Positions 43,625 through 54,169 of a DNA stretch of 64,000 nucleotides are shown here, piece by piece. Where the stretch lies: assembly GCF_000741705.1 (NCBI RefSeq), contig NZ_JGZI01000010.1, positions 434,001 through 498,000 on the forward strand. Reading direction: 5' to 3'. Source of the DNA: Bifidobacterium psychraerophilum. GTDB lineage: Bacteria; Actinomycetota; Actinomycetes; Actinomycetales; Bifidobacteriaceae. Under the pieces are notes generated by a model that was given only the letters and a program-made list of their open reading frames with translations, was not told the DNA's origin and did no database searches. The first letter of the stretch is position 1. Each line of letters begins with the position of its first letter. The position numbers and the translations under genes were made by a program.

Positions 43625-46216
43625 TCAGGCCAGATCCTCTATGGGGCCGACACGGTAGTCGTGGAACATCACTTCGCCACTTTCCTGGGTGGCGTCCAGA
43701 TCGACAGTCGCGGCGATACCCCAGTCATGGTCGCCCTCGGCATCATCGAATATCTGCCGCACGAACCAACTGTGCTCGTCCCGCTCATGGGACTGGTCGA
43801 TGGTGATGAAGTCCTTGGAACGGGCGGCCGAATCCGTCCCGATCGATTCATGCTCCTCATAGAGGTCATCGAGGGCCTCCTCCCAACGATGCACGGGATA
43901 CCCCCAATCCCCATCCAGATCGCCGAGTTGTGACGGCCTGTCGAAGGCGACCAGCTGGACCCTGCGGAACATCGCATTGCGGATCAGCACCTCCATGCCA
44001 CGTCGATCCTGAACCACCTGCTGCCGGCTCTTCGGCGGAGCGGCATGCATGGCATCCGCCTCGTCCTCGCCGTCACCGCCCGAAGACTCCCACTCGTCCA
44101 CAAGACTGGAATCGACCGAACGGACAAGCAGCCGCAGCCAGGAGATGATGTCTTCGAGCTGCTCATCCCGCTTATCCTGAGGAACGGTCCGGCTCAAGGC
44201 CCTATAGGCATCGGAGAGGTATCGCAGGAGGGTGCCCTCGGAGCGCGAGATGCCGTATCGCGCGATATAACCGGTGAAGTCCGAAGCGCTTTCCACCATG
44301 TCCCGCACAACCGACTTCGGACTGAGCCAATAGTCATTCGCCCACGGCACATCCGCCCTGTATTGCGTGAACGCGGCATCAAGCACATCTTCGAGCGGCT
44401 TGGGATAGGTGATATCGGCAAGACGCTCCATGCGCTCCTCGTATTCGATGCCATCCGCCTTCATATCCGCGATCGCTGCGTCCTTGGCCTGCCTCTCCTG
44501 CGCCCGCAGCACCTGACGGGGATCATCCAGCGTGGATTCGACCATGGAGATGACGTCAAGGGCATAGGTCGGCGATTGCTCATCAAGCAGTTCCAACGCG
44601 GCGAGCAGGAATGGGGAAAGGGGCTGGTCGAGGGCGAAATCGTCGGGGATATCCATATTCATGAAATAATCCATCGACCCATCGCGCAGGCGCTCGGCGT
44701 CAATGACCTCACCATCCAGCAGGGTGGTGAATATCTCATCGGCACGCTCGTGCAGATGCTCCTTCTGTGCCGGCGTCTGCCGGGAGTCCTCGATCAATTC
44801 GTCGATGCGGGCGCGGGCATCACCTCCCTGCTCCACCTCGTTGAGCACCATCGAGTGGGTGATGTTGAGGTGGGGCACCAAGGTTTCGGGCTCGGCCTCG
44901 ATAAGCCGGTCAAAGGTGGATGCGCTCCATGTGACGAAACCCTCCGGAGCCTTCTTGCGTTTGACGCGTTTGAGCTTCTTCGGATCATTTCCCGCTTTGG
45001 CCACGGCCCTCGCGTTCTCGATTTCGTATTCAGGGGCCTGCGCGACGACCAGGCCCTGGGTGTCGAAGCCCATACGACCCGCACGCCCGGCGATCTGGTG
45101 GAACTCACGGGATTTGAGTCTGCGCATCCTTCTGCCGTCATACTTGGTCAGTCCGGTGAGCAACACGGTATGTATGGGCACATTGATGCCGACACCCAGG
45201 GTGTCCGTACCGCAGATCACCGGCAGCAGGCCCTGCTGGGCGAGATGTTCGACCAGACGTCGGTACCTCGGCAGCATGCCGGCATGATGAACGCCCACTC
45301 CCGTGCGCAGCAAACGTTGCAGTATCCGTCCGAAAGCCGTCGTAAAGCGGGTGCCCGCCATCGCCTCCTTGATCCGTTCGCGTTGCCGTTTGTCGGATAT
45401 GCCGCTGTTCGACAGCGCCTGCGCCGTTTCCAAGGCGGCATCCTGTGCGAAGTGCACGATGTAGATCGGGGTGTCCTCATGCCGTATCAGCAGCTCCACG
45501 GTCGCGGGCAATCCGCTTTCCACATATTCGTAGCTCAGAGGAACGGGACGTGGTGCATCGGCGATCACATCGACATCACTGCCCGTGCTGTGTTCCAGCG
45601 ACGCGGCGATTGAACTCACATCGCCCAAGGTCGCCGACATCAGCAGAAACTGCGTATGATGCAGTGTCAGCAGCGGCACCTGCCACGCCCAACCCCGCTC
45701 GGGATCGCCGTAATAGTGGAATTCATCCATGGCGACGCAGCCGATATTCGCGGACTCACCTTCACGCAGGGCCTGGTTCGCAAGAATCTCGGCCGTGCAG
45801 CATATCACGGGGGCATCGGTGTTGATGTGGGTGTCACCGGTGATCATCCCCACGTTCTCCTTGCCGAAGACCTTCACCAGATCAAAGAACTTCTCGCTGA
45901 CCAAGGCCTTGATCGGTGCCGTGTAATAGGAACGTCTCCCTGTGCACAAGGCCGCGAAATGCATACCCAATGCAACCATGGACTTGCCCGAGCCCGTTGG
46001 CGTGCTGAGCACGACGTGATCGCCCGCGAGCAGGCTCATCAGGGCCTCCTCCTGATGGGGCCACGGCGTGATGCCCCTGGATTCGACCCATGAGAAAAAA
46101 CGCTCGAAGATATCATCGGCACCCAGGTTCCGGGCACCGCTCCCACGTTCCGGAAGCATGCCGGTCAGGGAGAGGTCTTGTCCGTCCTGCTGTGATTCGT
46201 CATTGTCATTGCCCAT
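43625..46216 (-). CDS. DEAD/DEAH-box helicase with DUF3516 C-terminus
   Basis: An 863-residue superfamily II helicase of the Ski2/Mtr4-like type. Motif I is TPTGSGKS, motif II AMDEFHYYG (DEFH), motif III LMSATL and motif VI REFHQIAGRAGRMG. The C-terminal third is the actinobacterial DUF3516 domain, rich in acidic residues. Its relatives act on structured RNA or nucleic-acid substrates; the exact role is unknown. The ATG at 46216 is used; a TTG one codon earlier is possible and no strong ribosome-binding site is visible. Confidence 0.9.
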   Translation of the reverse strand: MGNDNDESQQDGQDLSLTGMLPERGSGARNLGADDIFERFFSWVESRGITPWPHQEEALMSLLAGDHVVLSTPTGSGKSMVALGMHFAALCTGRRSYYTAPIKALVSEKFFDLVKVFGKENVGMITGDTHINTDAPVICCTAEILANQALREGESANIGCVAMDEFHYYGDPERGWAWQVPLLTLHHTQFLLMSATLGDVSSIAASLEHSTGSDVDVIADAPRPVPLSYEYVESGLPATVELLIRHEDTPIYIVHFAQDAALETAQALSNSGISDKRQRERIKEAMAGTRFTTAFGRILQRLLRTGVGVHHAGMLPRYRRLVEHLAQQGLLPVICGTDTLGVGINVPIHTVLLTGLTKYDGRRMRRLKSREFHQIAGRAGRMGFDTQGLVVAQAPEYEIENARAVAKAGNDPKKLKRVKRKKAPEGFVTWSASTFDRLIEAEPETLVPHLNITHSMVLNEVEQGGDARARIDELIEDSRQTPAQKEHLHERADEIFTTLLDGEVIDAERLRDGSMDYFMNMDIPDDFALDQPLSPFLLAALELLDEQSPTYALDVISMVESTLDDPRQVLRAQERQAKDAAIADMKADGIEYEERMERLADITYPKPLEDVLDAAFTQYRADVPWANDYWLSPKSVVRDMVESASDFTGYIARYGISRSEGTLLRYLSDAYRALSRTVPQDKRDEQLEDIISWLRLLVRSVDSSLVDEWESSGGDGEDEADAMHAAPPKSRQQVVQDRRGMEVLIRNAMFRRVQLVAFDRPSQLGDLDGDWGYPVHRWEEALDDLYEEHESIGTDSAARSKDFITIDQSHERDEHSWFVRQIFDDAEGDHDWGIAATVDLDATQESGEVMFHDYRVGPIEDLA

Positions 46217-46436
46217 CAACTCGGCAGACCCCGTTCCTTGGATAGAGACTCATATATGCAACACGCGTCCGGATGCAGGCACGCCCGCCCGAACACAGCT
46301 CCCATACGGCCATGCGTGAGGCATGACGGATATGCCGCATTGCGTCGATATCCGGCCTGCCGCATACCGCGCGTACTGGAAGCATCCTCACGTAGCAGTG
46401 TATCCCGTCTGCCGCACCACCCTGCTCGTCCGGCCA

Positions 46437-47477
46437 TCACCCTTCGCTCGGCGCGGGAGCGGAGGTTCCGCGCAGAATCATCGAGGTCCCCACCAGAATA
46501 TGACGCCGATCCATCGTTTCATGCTTCATCAGTTTCACGGCCTGTCGCGCCGCAAGCCGCGCCATCTCAACCGGGTCCTGATGGATCGTCGTCAGATCCG
46601 CGACCGGGGCGATGCGACTGTCGTCAAAGCCGATGACGGTCATATCCTCGGGCACGCGGATGCCGAAGTGGCGCAACCTGGCGATCAGCGCGACCGCGAA
46701 ATCATCGGTCTCCACACACAGGGCCGTGGGGCGCCGGGAATCGGAGAGCAGGGTGGCCACCACCGAGGAAACCGCATCGTCGAAGGACCTGGGCATGCTG
46801 TCATGCCCCCCACCGAAGACCTCAAGATCCTCCTGTCCGTAATCGCATGTCCGAGCGGATGCGATGAAGGATTGCGATCTGAGTTTTGAACTGAATTTGA
46901 ATTCATGCGAGGACGGCTGCTCGACGTATCCCAGCCGATGGTGGCCCAGGGAACGCAGGAGACGCACGGCATCGAGCATCGCACTGTTCTCATCGAGACG
47001 CACCGACGCGTCATAGCCGTCATCGCTGCGCGAATCGAGCCCGATCGTCGGCATGGTCAAGCCGCCGAGGAGTTCGAGCTTCTGTTTATCGAGATCGAAG
47101 GAGGTCACGATTATCGCATCGGTGTTCCTGTTCCCCGGAAGCATCTCGAAGTAGCGATCCTGCTCGGCCTGGTCCGGTGTGATCAAGGGCACGATGTCGT
47201 ACCCCTCAGGTGCCAGAACCTCATATGCGCCCTGCATGGCGCAGGAGTTGAACCAGGTGTTGATCCCCCCCGCAAAGAGCAGGGTCACGCGCATGGTGCG
47301 CCCGGATGCCAGCGATGAGGCGTTTCTGGAGAAGGTGAAGTGCAGCCGTTCTGCGGCATCCTCAATACGGGCACGGGTGTGCGGGTTCACGCGGTCCAAG
47401 CCCCGCAATGCTCGCGAAACGGTGGAGTCGGAGACCCCGGCCTCAATCGCGACATCGTGGATGGTCAAACGTCCCAC
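46437..47477 (-). CDS. LacI-family transcriptional regulator
   Basis: A 346-residue repressor. The N-terminal helix-turn-helix reads TIHDVAIEAGVSDSTVSRALRG, followed by the hinge and a periplasmic-binding-protein-like effector domain (LLFAGGINTWF, VTVIGFDDSRIAP near the C-terminus). It diverges from the GH13 glucosidase gene, so it probably represses that gene and responds to an alpha-glucoside or its product. The GTG at 47477 has GGAGG seven bases upstream; the longer frame adds 24 non-homologous residues. Confidence 0.93.
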   Translation of the reverse strand: MGRLTIHDVAIEAGVSDSTVSRALRGLDRVNPHTRARIEDAAERLHFTFSRNASSLASGRTMRVTLLFAGGINTWFNSCAMQGAYEVLAPEGYDIVPLITPDQAEQDRYFEMLPGNRNTDAIIVTSFDLDKQKLELLGGLTMPTIGLDSRSDDGYDASVRLDENSAMLDAVRLLRSLGHHRLGYVEQPSSHEFKFSSKLRSQSFIASARTCDYGQEDLEVFGGGHDSMPRSFDDAVSSVVATLLSDSRRPTALCVETDDFAVALIARLRHFGIRVPEDMTVIGFDDSRIAPVADLTTIHQDPVEMARLAARQAVKLMKHETMDRRHILVGTSMILRGTSAPAPSEG

Positions 47478-47534
47478 GGCTCCCCCTCCTGCCCGGATGA
47501 TGCACTGATATGCATTCACCTTACCCGACATGGA

Positions 47535-47620
47535 ATTATACAAGCGCATTTACATACATATTTCCAGTGTTTTCAATATACAACACACCATGTTGATTTT
47601 ATTTGTGCAAGCGCTATTAT
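47535..47620. promoter_or_regulatory. Divergent promoters and LacI-type operators
   Basis: For the glucosidase, TTGATT (47593-47598) and TATTAT (47615-47620) are 16 bp apart with TGCAAGCGCTATT (47606-47618) covering the spacer and -10; its AGCGCT core is the central palindrome of LacI-family sites. For the regulator, TATAAT on the minus strand (47540-47535) adjoins ACAAGCGCATTTAC, a second half-matched operator. Binding at both would repress both genes. Confidence 0.55.
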
Positions 47621-47689
47621 TTTCTTGAGTGCTATAGCAACCCCATCCACGATGGGGAACGAACACCTACATTCAACGAGGAGAGTGTG

Positions 47690-49540
47690 ATGGAATCAGC
47701 CTTCAAACGCAATGACACGGCAGCAGGCGGTGCTCCGGCGATTATCTCGGACCAATGGTGGAAGCAGGCCGTGGTCTACCAGGTGTATCCGCGTTCATTC
47801 AAAGACACCACAGGCTCGGGTCTGGGTGATATAGCGGGCATCACCAGCAAGATCGACTATCTGAAGCGTCTGGGCGTCGACGCGATCTGGCTCTCCCCCT
47901 TCTACCCCTCCGAACTCGCCGACGGCGGCTACGACGTCGCTGATTATCGCGATGTGGACCCCAAGCTCGGCAGCATGGCGGACTTCGACGAGCTCTCCCG
48001 CACGGCCCATGACAACGGCTTCAAGGTCGTGGTGGACATCGTTCCGAACCACTCGTCAGATCAGCACCCCTGGTTCCAGGAGGCGCTGGAGGCGGAACCC
48101 GGTTCACCCGCACGCGAGCGTTACATCTTCCGTGACGGCAAAGGCGAGCACGGCGAGCTGCCCCCTACGACATGGACCAGCAACTTCGGCTCACCGGCAT
48201 GGACGCGGGTCTCGGACGGCCAATGGTATCTGCACATGTTCGCCAAGGAGCAGCCTGACTTCAATTGGAAGAACCCGGAGGTCCGCGAGGATTTCCTCAC
48301 CACGCTGCGATTCTGGAGCGATCACGGCGCGGACGGCTTCCGCATCGATGTGGCGCACGGACTGGCGAAGGACCTCGATCGCGACGACCTCGACGATTGG
48401 GACGTCAACGCCGTTCACGAGCTGCCCACCGACGGCAGCCACCCCGTCTACGACCGTGACGAGGTGCATGAGATCTACAAGGAATGGCGCAAGGTCTTCA
48501 ACGAGTATGAGCCGCCCCGCTTCGCCGTCGCCGAGGCATGGGTGAACCCGGCGAGGCAGTACCTGTATTCCAGCCCTGACGAACTCGGACAGGTTTTCAA
48601 TTTCGAATTCGCCAAGAAGAACTGGATCCGTGACGAGCTGCACACCGCCATAGAGGAGGGCATCGAGCAGGCACAGCGCTCCGGATCGACCTCGACCTGG
48701 GTGATGAGCAACCATGATGTGCCACGCAACGCCTCACGATACGGGCTGCCGCAGGTTCCCGGCTTCAACGGGCAGCATCACTGCATCTCCACCGACTGGC
48801 TCCTGCGCAACGGCGGCAACTACATCGAGGACCGCGAGGTGGGAACAAGGCGCGCCAGGGCCGCGATCCTCCTGGAGCTGGCCCTTCCCGGATCCTCATA
48901 CATCTACCAGGGCGAGGAGCTCGGGCTTTTCGAGGTCCCGGACATCCCCTGGGACGCATTGGAGGACCCCGAAGCCTACGGCACCGCCAGAAGCGCCCTG
49001 GTGAAGGGACGCGATGGGTGCCGCGTGCCCCTGCCCTGGGTCTCCTCGGACGCCCCCGTTCTTGACGACTCCGCCAAGAAGATCACGCTCTCCCGATTCG
49101 GCCATGCCGATGAGATCGAGGGTGGAGGCACCTTCGGCTTCTCTCCGAAGAAGCGCAGCGACGGGACCACACCCAGCGCACAGCCGCATCTTCCACAGCC
49201 GGACTGGTTCGCCGATTTCGCGGTGGATGCCGAGGAAGCCGACGAGGATTCCACGCTCTCCCTGTATAGGAAGGCGCTTGGACTCAGGCATGCCAGGCAG
49301 ACCAGCGATACCTCGCTCACTTGGTTGGAAGGATTCGACAGGGCATCGCAGACGCGCGACGGAGCCGATGGCCAGCGCGGAGGCGTCATAGCCTACAGGC
49401 GCGCGAACGGCTGGGCGAATATCACCAACTTCGGCGATGCCGATATCGAGCTGCCCGAGGGGGACGTCATACTGTCCTCGGCGCCCCTGCATAACGGTCT
49501 GCTCCCCAGGGACACGTCGGTCTGGATGCAGTTGCGGTAA
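47690..49540 (+). CDS. GH13 alpha-glucosidase (oligo-1,6-glucosidase/maltase-type)
   Basis: A 616-residue glycoside hydrolase of family 13 that hydrolyses terminal alpha-glucosidic bonds of short oligosaccharides. The opening WWKQAVVYQVYPRSF is typical. Catalytic residues are nucleophile Asp220 (GFRIDVAHG), acid/base Glu282 (AVAEAW) and stabiliser Asp343 (MSNHDVPR). No signal peptide is seen, so it acts in the cytoplasm on imported sugars. The ATG at 47690 has GAGGAG six bases upstream; the preceding 29 codons are leader. It is controlled by the divergent LacI regulator. Linkage preference (1,4 or 1,6) cannot be read reliably. Confidence 0.94.
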   Translation: MESAFKRNDTAAGGAPAIISDQWWKQAVVYQVYPRSFKDTTGSGLGDIAGITSKIDYLKRLGVDAIWLSPFYPSELADGGYDVADYRDVDPKLGSMADFDELSRTAHDNGFKVVVDIVPNHSSDQHPWFQEALEAEPGSPARERYIFRDGKGEHGELPPTTWTSNFGSPAWTRVSDGQWYLHMFAKEQPDFNWKNPEVREDFLTTLRFWSDHGADGFRIDVAHGLAKDLDRDDLDDWDVNAVHELPTDGSHPVYDRDEVHEIYKEWRKVFNEYEPPRFAVAEAWVNPARQYLYSSPDELGQVFNFEFAKKNWIRDELHTAIEEGIEQAQRSGSTSTWVMSNHDVPRNASRYGLPQVPGFNGQHHCISTDWLLRNGGNYIEDREVGTRRARAAILLELALPGSSYIYQGEELGLFEVPDIPWDALEDPEAYGTARSALVKGRDGCRVPLPWVSSDAPVLDDSAKKITLSRFGHADEIEGGGTFGFSPKKRSDGTTPSAQPHLPQPDWFADFAVDAEEADEDSTLSLYRKALGLRHARQTSDTSLTWLEGFDRASQTRDGADGQRGGVIAYRRANGWANITNFGDADIELPEGDVILSSAPLHNGLLPRDTSVWMQLR

Positions 49541-49562
49541 TCTTCGGCATACTCAGCGAGAT

Positions 49563-49606
49563 TGATCCGGCGCCTCACCTCCTTGGGCAGGTGGCGCGCC
49601 GGATCA
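49563..49606. terminator. Bidirectional terminator between glucosidase and ppk2 genes
   Basis: TGATCCGGCGC...CACCT pairs with AGGTG...GCGCCGGATCA-type right arm (two internal mismatches). It overlaps the ppk2 stop codon and lies 22 bp after the glucosidase stop, so it can end both converging transcripts. Confidence 0.7.
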
Positions 49607-50596
49607 TTCATGTTCCAGGCGACGACGCGCGGCATCCATATCCATATTCGCCTCAGGCCATCGCATATCCATATCCTGCATCGTGGTACGCAAGAGCTCG
49701 GAGACCACGGCCCTCGAATACCACCGTTTATCGGCAGGAATCAGATACCAGGGCGCGCTGGGCGTCGAGGTGCGTTCGAACACCTCCTGCCAAGCCTGCA
49801 TATAGTCATCCCATCGCGCACGGGCATCCAGATCGCTTTCATCGAATTTCCAATGCTTACTCGGATCGTCCAGCCGTTTCAGGAATCTCCGCTTCTGCGC
49901 ATCCTTGCTGGTCACCAGAAAGACCTTCAGGATCGTGCAGCCGTCATCGGTGAGCCTGCCTTCGAAATCGTTGATCGTCCGGTATCTGGATCTCCACAGC
50001 GTTTCGGGATAGGTGCCATAGATACGCGGCATGACGATATCCTCATACTGCGAACGGTCGAAAACCGCCATCCAGCCCGGTTTCGGCAGCTCCCTGCGTA
50101 TCCTGAACAGGAAGTCATGCTGCCGCTCCTCGGCTGTGGGTGCCCCGAAGCCGTGGTAATGAATGCCCATCGGATTGACCTGGCTGAAGACATGCTGGAC
50201 GATACCGCCTTTGCCGGAGGCATCCATCCCTTGGAGAATCAGCAGTATTCTGCGCCGGGAACCACGCGATCCGTTGGCATACAGCAGATGCTGAAAACGC
50301 ATGATCTCACCGGCGCTGATGTCGATGAAGCGTTTGCCCTCGGCCTTCCTGCCGGGGAAACCCGGTGTCGACGCCGGCGCAATCGAGGTCAGATCCATGC
50401 CTTCGCGGAAACGCAGCAGTTCCGCCGGCGGTTCATCCCAGACTGCGCTCAAAGCCTTCGATGAGAGTGTCGCGTCCTCCAGGCGACGCTCCACACTATG
50501 CGCGGTATCGGCCACCTTCGCATCCTTGCGGGCCCTGCGCAGAGCACGATCCTCGGCATGTCCGCCCTGTCCCCCATGTTGTTCGGAATTCCCCAT
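49604..50596 (-). CDS. ppk2: Polyphosphate kinase 2 family protein
   Basis: A 330-residue P-loop kinase that transfers phosphate between polyphosphate and nucleotides. Walker A is LQGMDASGKGG (about 121-131), Walker B lies in VFDRSQYEDIVMPR, and the lid region has RTINDFEGRL and FLVTSKDAQKRRFLKRLDDPSKHWKF. The length fits a single-domain PPK2. The direction (ATP/GTP use or regeneration) is not predictable here. The ATG at 50596 is preferred over one 11 residues earlier because of GAGGAGAGG upstream. It converges on the glucosidase gene. Confidence 0.92.
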   Translation of the reverse strand: MGNSEQHGGQGGHAEDRALRRARKDAKVADTAHSVERRLEDATLSSKALSAVWDEPPAELLRFREGMDLTSIAPASTPGFPGRKAEGKRFIDISAGEIMRFQHLLYANGSRGSRRRILLILQGMDASGKGGIVQHVFSQVNPMGIHYHGFGAPTAEERQHDFLFRIRRELPKPGWMAVFDRSQYEDIVMPRIYGTYPETLWRSRYRTINDFEGRLTDDGCTILKVFLVTSKDAQKRRFLKRLDDPSKHWKFDESDLDARARWDDYMQAWQEVFERTSTPSAPWYLIPADKRWYSRAVVSELLRTTMQDMDMRWPEANMDMDAARRRLEHE

Positions 50597-50682
50597 CCTC
50601 AGATCCTCTCCTCGAAGTGCCCCACGCACACCACGCTAGTCCACGATCCTGTGATGATGACGATAACCGCCACCGAAATACG

Positions 50683-50717
50683 AGGACGTCCGAACCATGA
50701 TATGGCTCGGACGTCCT
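50683..50717 (-). terminator. Hairpin after aspS
   Basis: AGGACGTCCGA pairs perfectly with TCGGACGTCCT across a 13-base loop, 95 bp downstream of the aspS stop on the minus strand. The following bases are CGTATTTCGG, with only a short T-tract. Confidence 0.6.
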
Positions 50718-50811
50718 GCATGACCCTCGGCTCAGACCGCAACGGCGATTATCATGCGGGAGTCGACGGGCATCCGTCGCCACCCTTCACGGCTCGTCGT
50801 CTGCTTATCGC

Positions 50812-52605
<1,794 letters not shown>

Positions 52606-52664
52606 CTATTCCTCTATTCACTCGCAAGGTTTGCTGTTCCTGATAGCTTCCTTCATGCACGATG

Positions 52665-54083
52665 TCAGGCTTGCGCCTTGTCCTCAATCTGCACGCTTTG
52701 CTGGGCATACACGGTATCCGGCATCCACGACAGCGGGTCGGCCCTCTTCTGCTCCCCCGTAAGGATGTTCTTGACCTCATCCGAGGACCCGTCCCCCTGC
52801 GCATCCGCAGTGGAGGCGTCCGCGGGGAACCAGACGTACGGGATGCCCAGATGATCGGCGTAACGAATCTGTTTGCCAAGCTTCGCCGCACTCGGTGACA
52901 CATCGGCCGCAATCCCCCTGCCACGCAGACTTCTCGCGATGGCATTGCTGACAGGCCGTGTGCTTTCATCCCAGACCGCGACGAGAACCGCCGCGGGCGA
53001 TGTCCTGGACGCCTTGGCACCCGCCGTATGCAGCATATACGAGACCAGACGTGACAGCCCGATGGAAAGGCCCACACCCGGATACCGTCTATTGCCCTGG
53101 GTCGCCAGATTGTCGTACCGGCCGCCCGAGCACACCGATCCCAGAGACGAAGCACCGTCCAGGAAGGTCTCGTATACCGATCCCGTGTAGTAATCGAGTC
53201 CCCGCGCGATGCTGAGATCGGCGATGACCGCACCCGGTCTGATCTTGGCCGCCTCGTCGACGATCATGGCCAGCGTGGAGAGCCCCTGCTCGGCGAGTTC
53301 ATATGCCTCGCTCTCGTGCCCGATGCCATAGCGATCGCACAACTCGGCGAATCCGGCTCTCAAGGCCGTGCCGTTCTCGGCCCGCAGCGCCGCGAGTGCC
53401 AGGCAGGCACGCGCCTGGGCTTCGTCCGCCCCGCAGTCCTGCACCAATAGTTTGACCACTTCATCGGCGCCGATCTTGTCGAGTTTATCGACCTCGCGCA
53501 GCACGCCTTCGACGTCGCTCAGACCAAGTCCCCGATAAAAACCCTCTGACAGTTTGCGGTTATTGGCGTGCACGGTCGCTTTCGGCATACCGAAGGCACG
53601 GAGCTCCTCCATCGCCGAAACCATGACCAAGGGGAGCTCGACCTCGTAGTGTTCGGGCAGCTCGCCGTTACCGACCACATCGATATCCGCCTGGACGAAT
53701 TCACGAAAACGCCCTTCCTGCGGACGCTCACCACGCCACACCTTCTGGATCTGCCAACGCTTGAAGGGGAAGGTCAACGCCCCCGAATGCTCAACGACAT
53801 ACCTGCTCAGCGGAACCGTGAGATCGAAGTGGAGACCCAGCCGATCCTCCACCGGCGTGTCGCTTTCCGAGCCGACTTCCTGGAGACGGCTCAGCAGATA
53901 GATCTCCTTGCTGGTCTCCCCTTTTTTCAGCAGGCTGGAGCCCTGCTCGACTGCTCGCGTCTCGATTCCAAGGAAACCGTTCAGCTCAAAGACCCTGCGA
54001 ACGGTATCGATAACGCGCTGCTCCACCACTCGTTCGGAGGGGAGCCATTCTGGAAATCCTGATAATGATGCACCTTTAGCCAC
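52665..54083 (-). CDS. hisS: Histidyl-tRNA synthetase
   Basis: A 472-residue class IIa synthetase that charges tRNA(His). Motif 2 is in VWRGERPQEGRFREFVQADID, the histidine-binding LDYYTGSVYE and CSGGRYDNL stretches follow, and motif 3 is VGLSIGLSRL. A C-terminal anticodon domain (VLVAVWDES, RGIAADVSPSAAKLGKQIRYADHLG) completes it. The GTG at 54083 has no good ribosome-binding site, but a TATTAT -10 nine bases upstream suggests a leaderless mRNA. It precedes aspS. Confidence 0.96.
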   Translation of the reverse strand: MAKGASLSGFPEWLPSERVVEQRVIDTVRRVFELNGFLGIETRAVEQGSSLLKKGETSKEIYLLSRLQEVGSESDTPVEDRLGLHFDLTVPLSRYVVEHSGALTFPFKRWQIQKVWRGERPQEGRFREFVQADIDVVGNGELPEHYEVELPLVMVSAMEELRAFGMPKATVHANNRKLSEGFYRGLGLSDVEGVLREVDKLDKIGADEVVKLLVQDCGADEAQARACLALAALRAENGTALRAGFAELCDRYGIGHESEAYELAEQGLSTLAMIVDEAAKIRPGAVIADLSIARGLDYYTGSVYETFLDGASSLGSVCSGGRYDNLATQGNRRYPGVGLSIGLSRLVSYMLHTAGAKASRTSPAAVLVAVWDESTRPVSNAIARSLRGRGIAADVSPSAAKLGKQIRYADHLGIPYVWFPADASTADAQGDGSSDEVKNILTGEQKRADPLSWMPDTVYAQQSVQIEDKAQA

Positions 54084-54091
54084 GATTCCAT

Positions 54092-54097
54092 ATAATA
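54092..54097 (-). promoter_or_regulatory. hisS promoter -10, apparently leaderless transcript
   Basis: TATTAT on the minus strand (54097-54092) is followed by eight bases and then the GTG of hisS at 54083. A start at the usual six to nine bases beyond the -10 would place +1 on or within three bases of the start codon, leaving no Shine-Dalgarno. The -35 is weak (TGATGT, 17 bp upstream). Confidence 0.45.
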
Positions 54098-54169
54098 GGT
54101 GAGGTTGCGGAAAAACATCACACGGTGTGGTCGCGCGACCCCTCTATCACACAAGCTAAGGAGCTGGCC

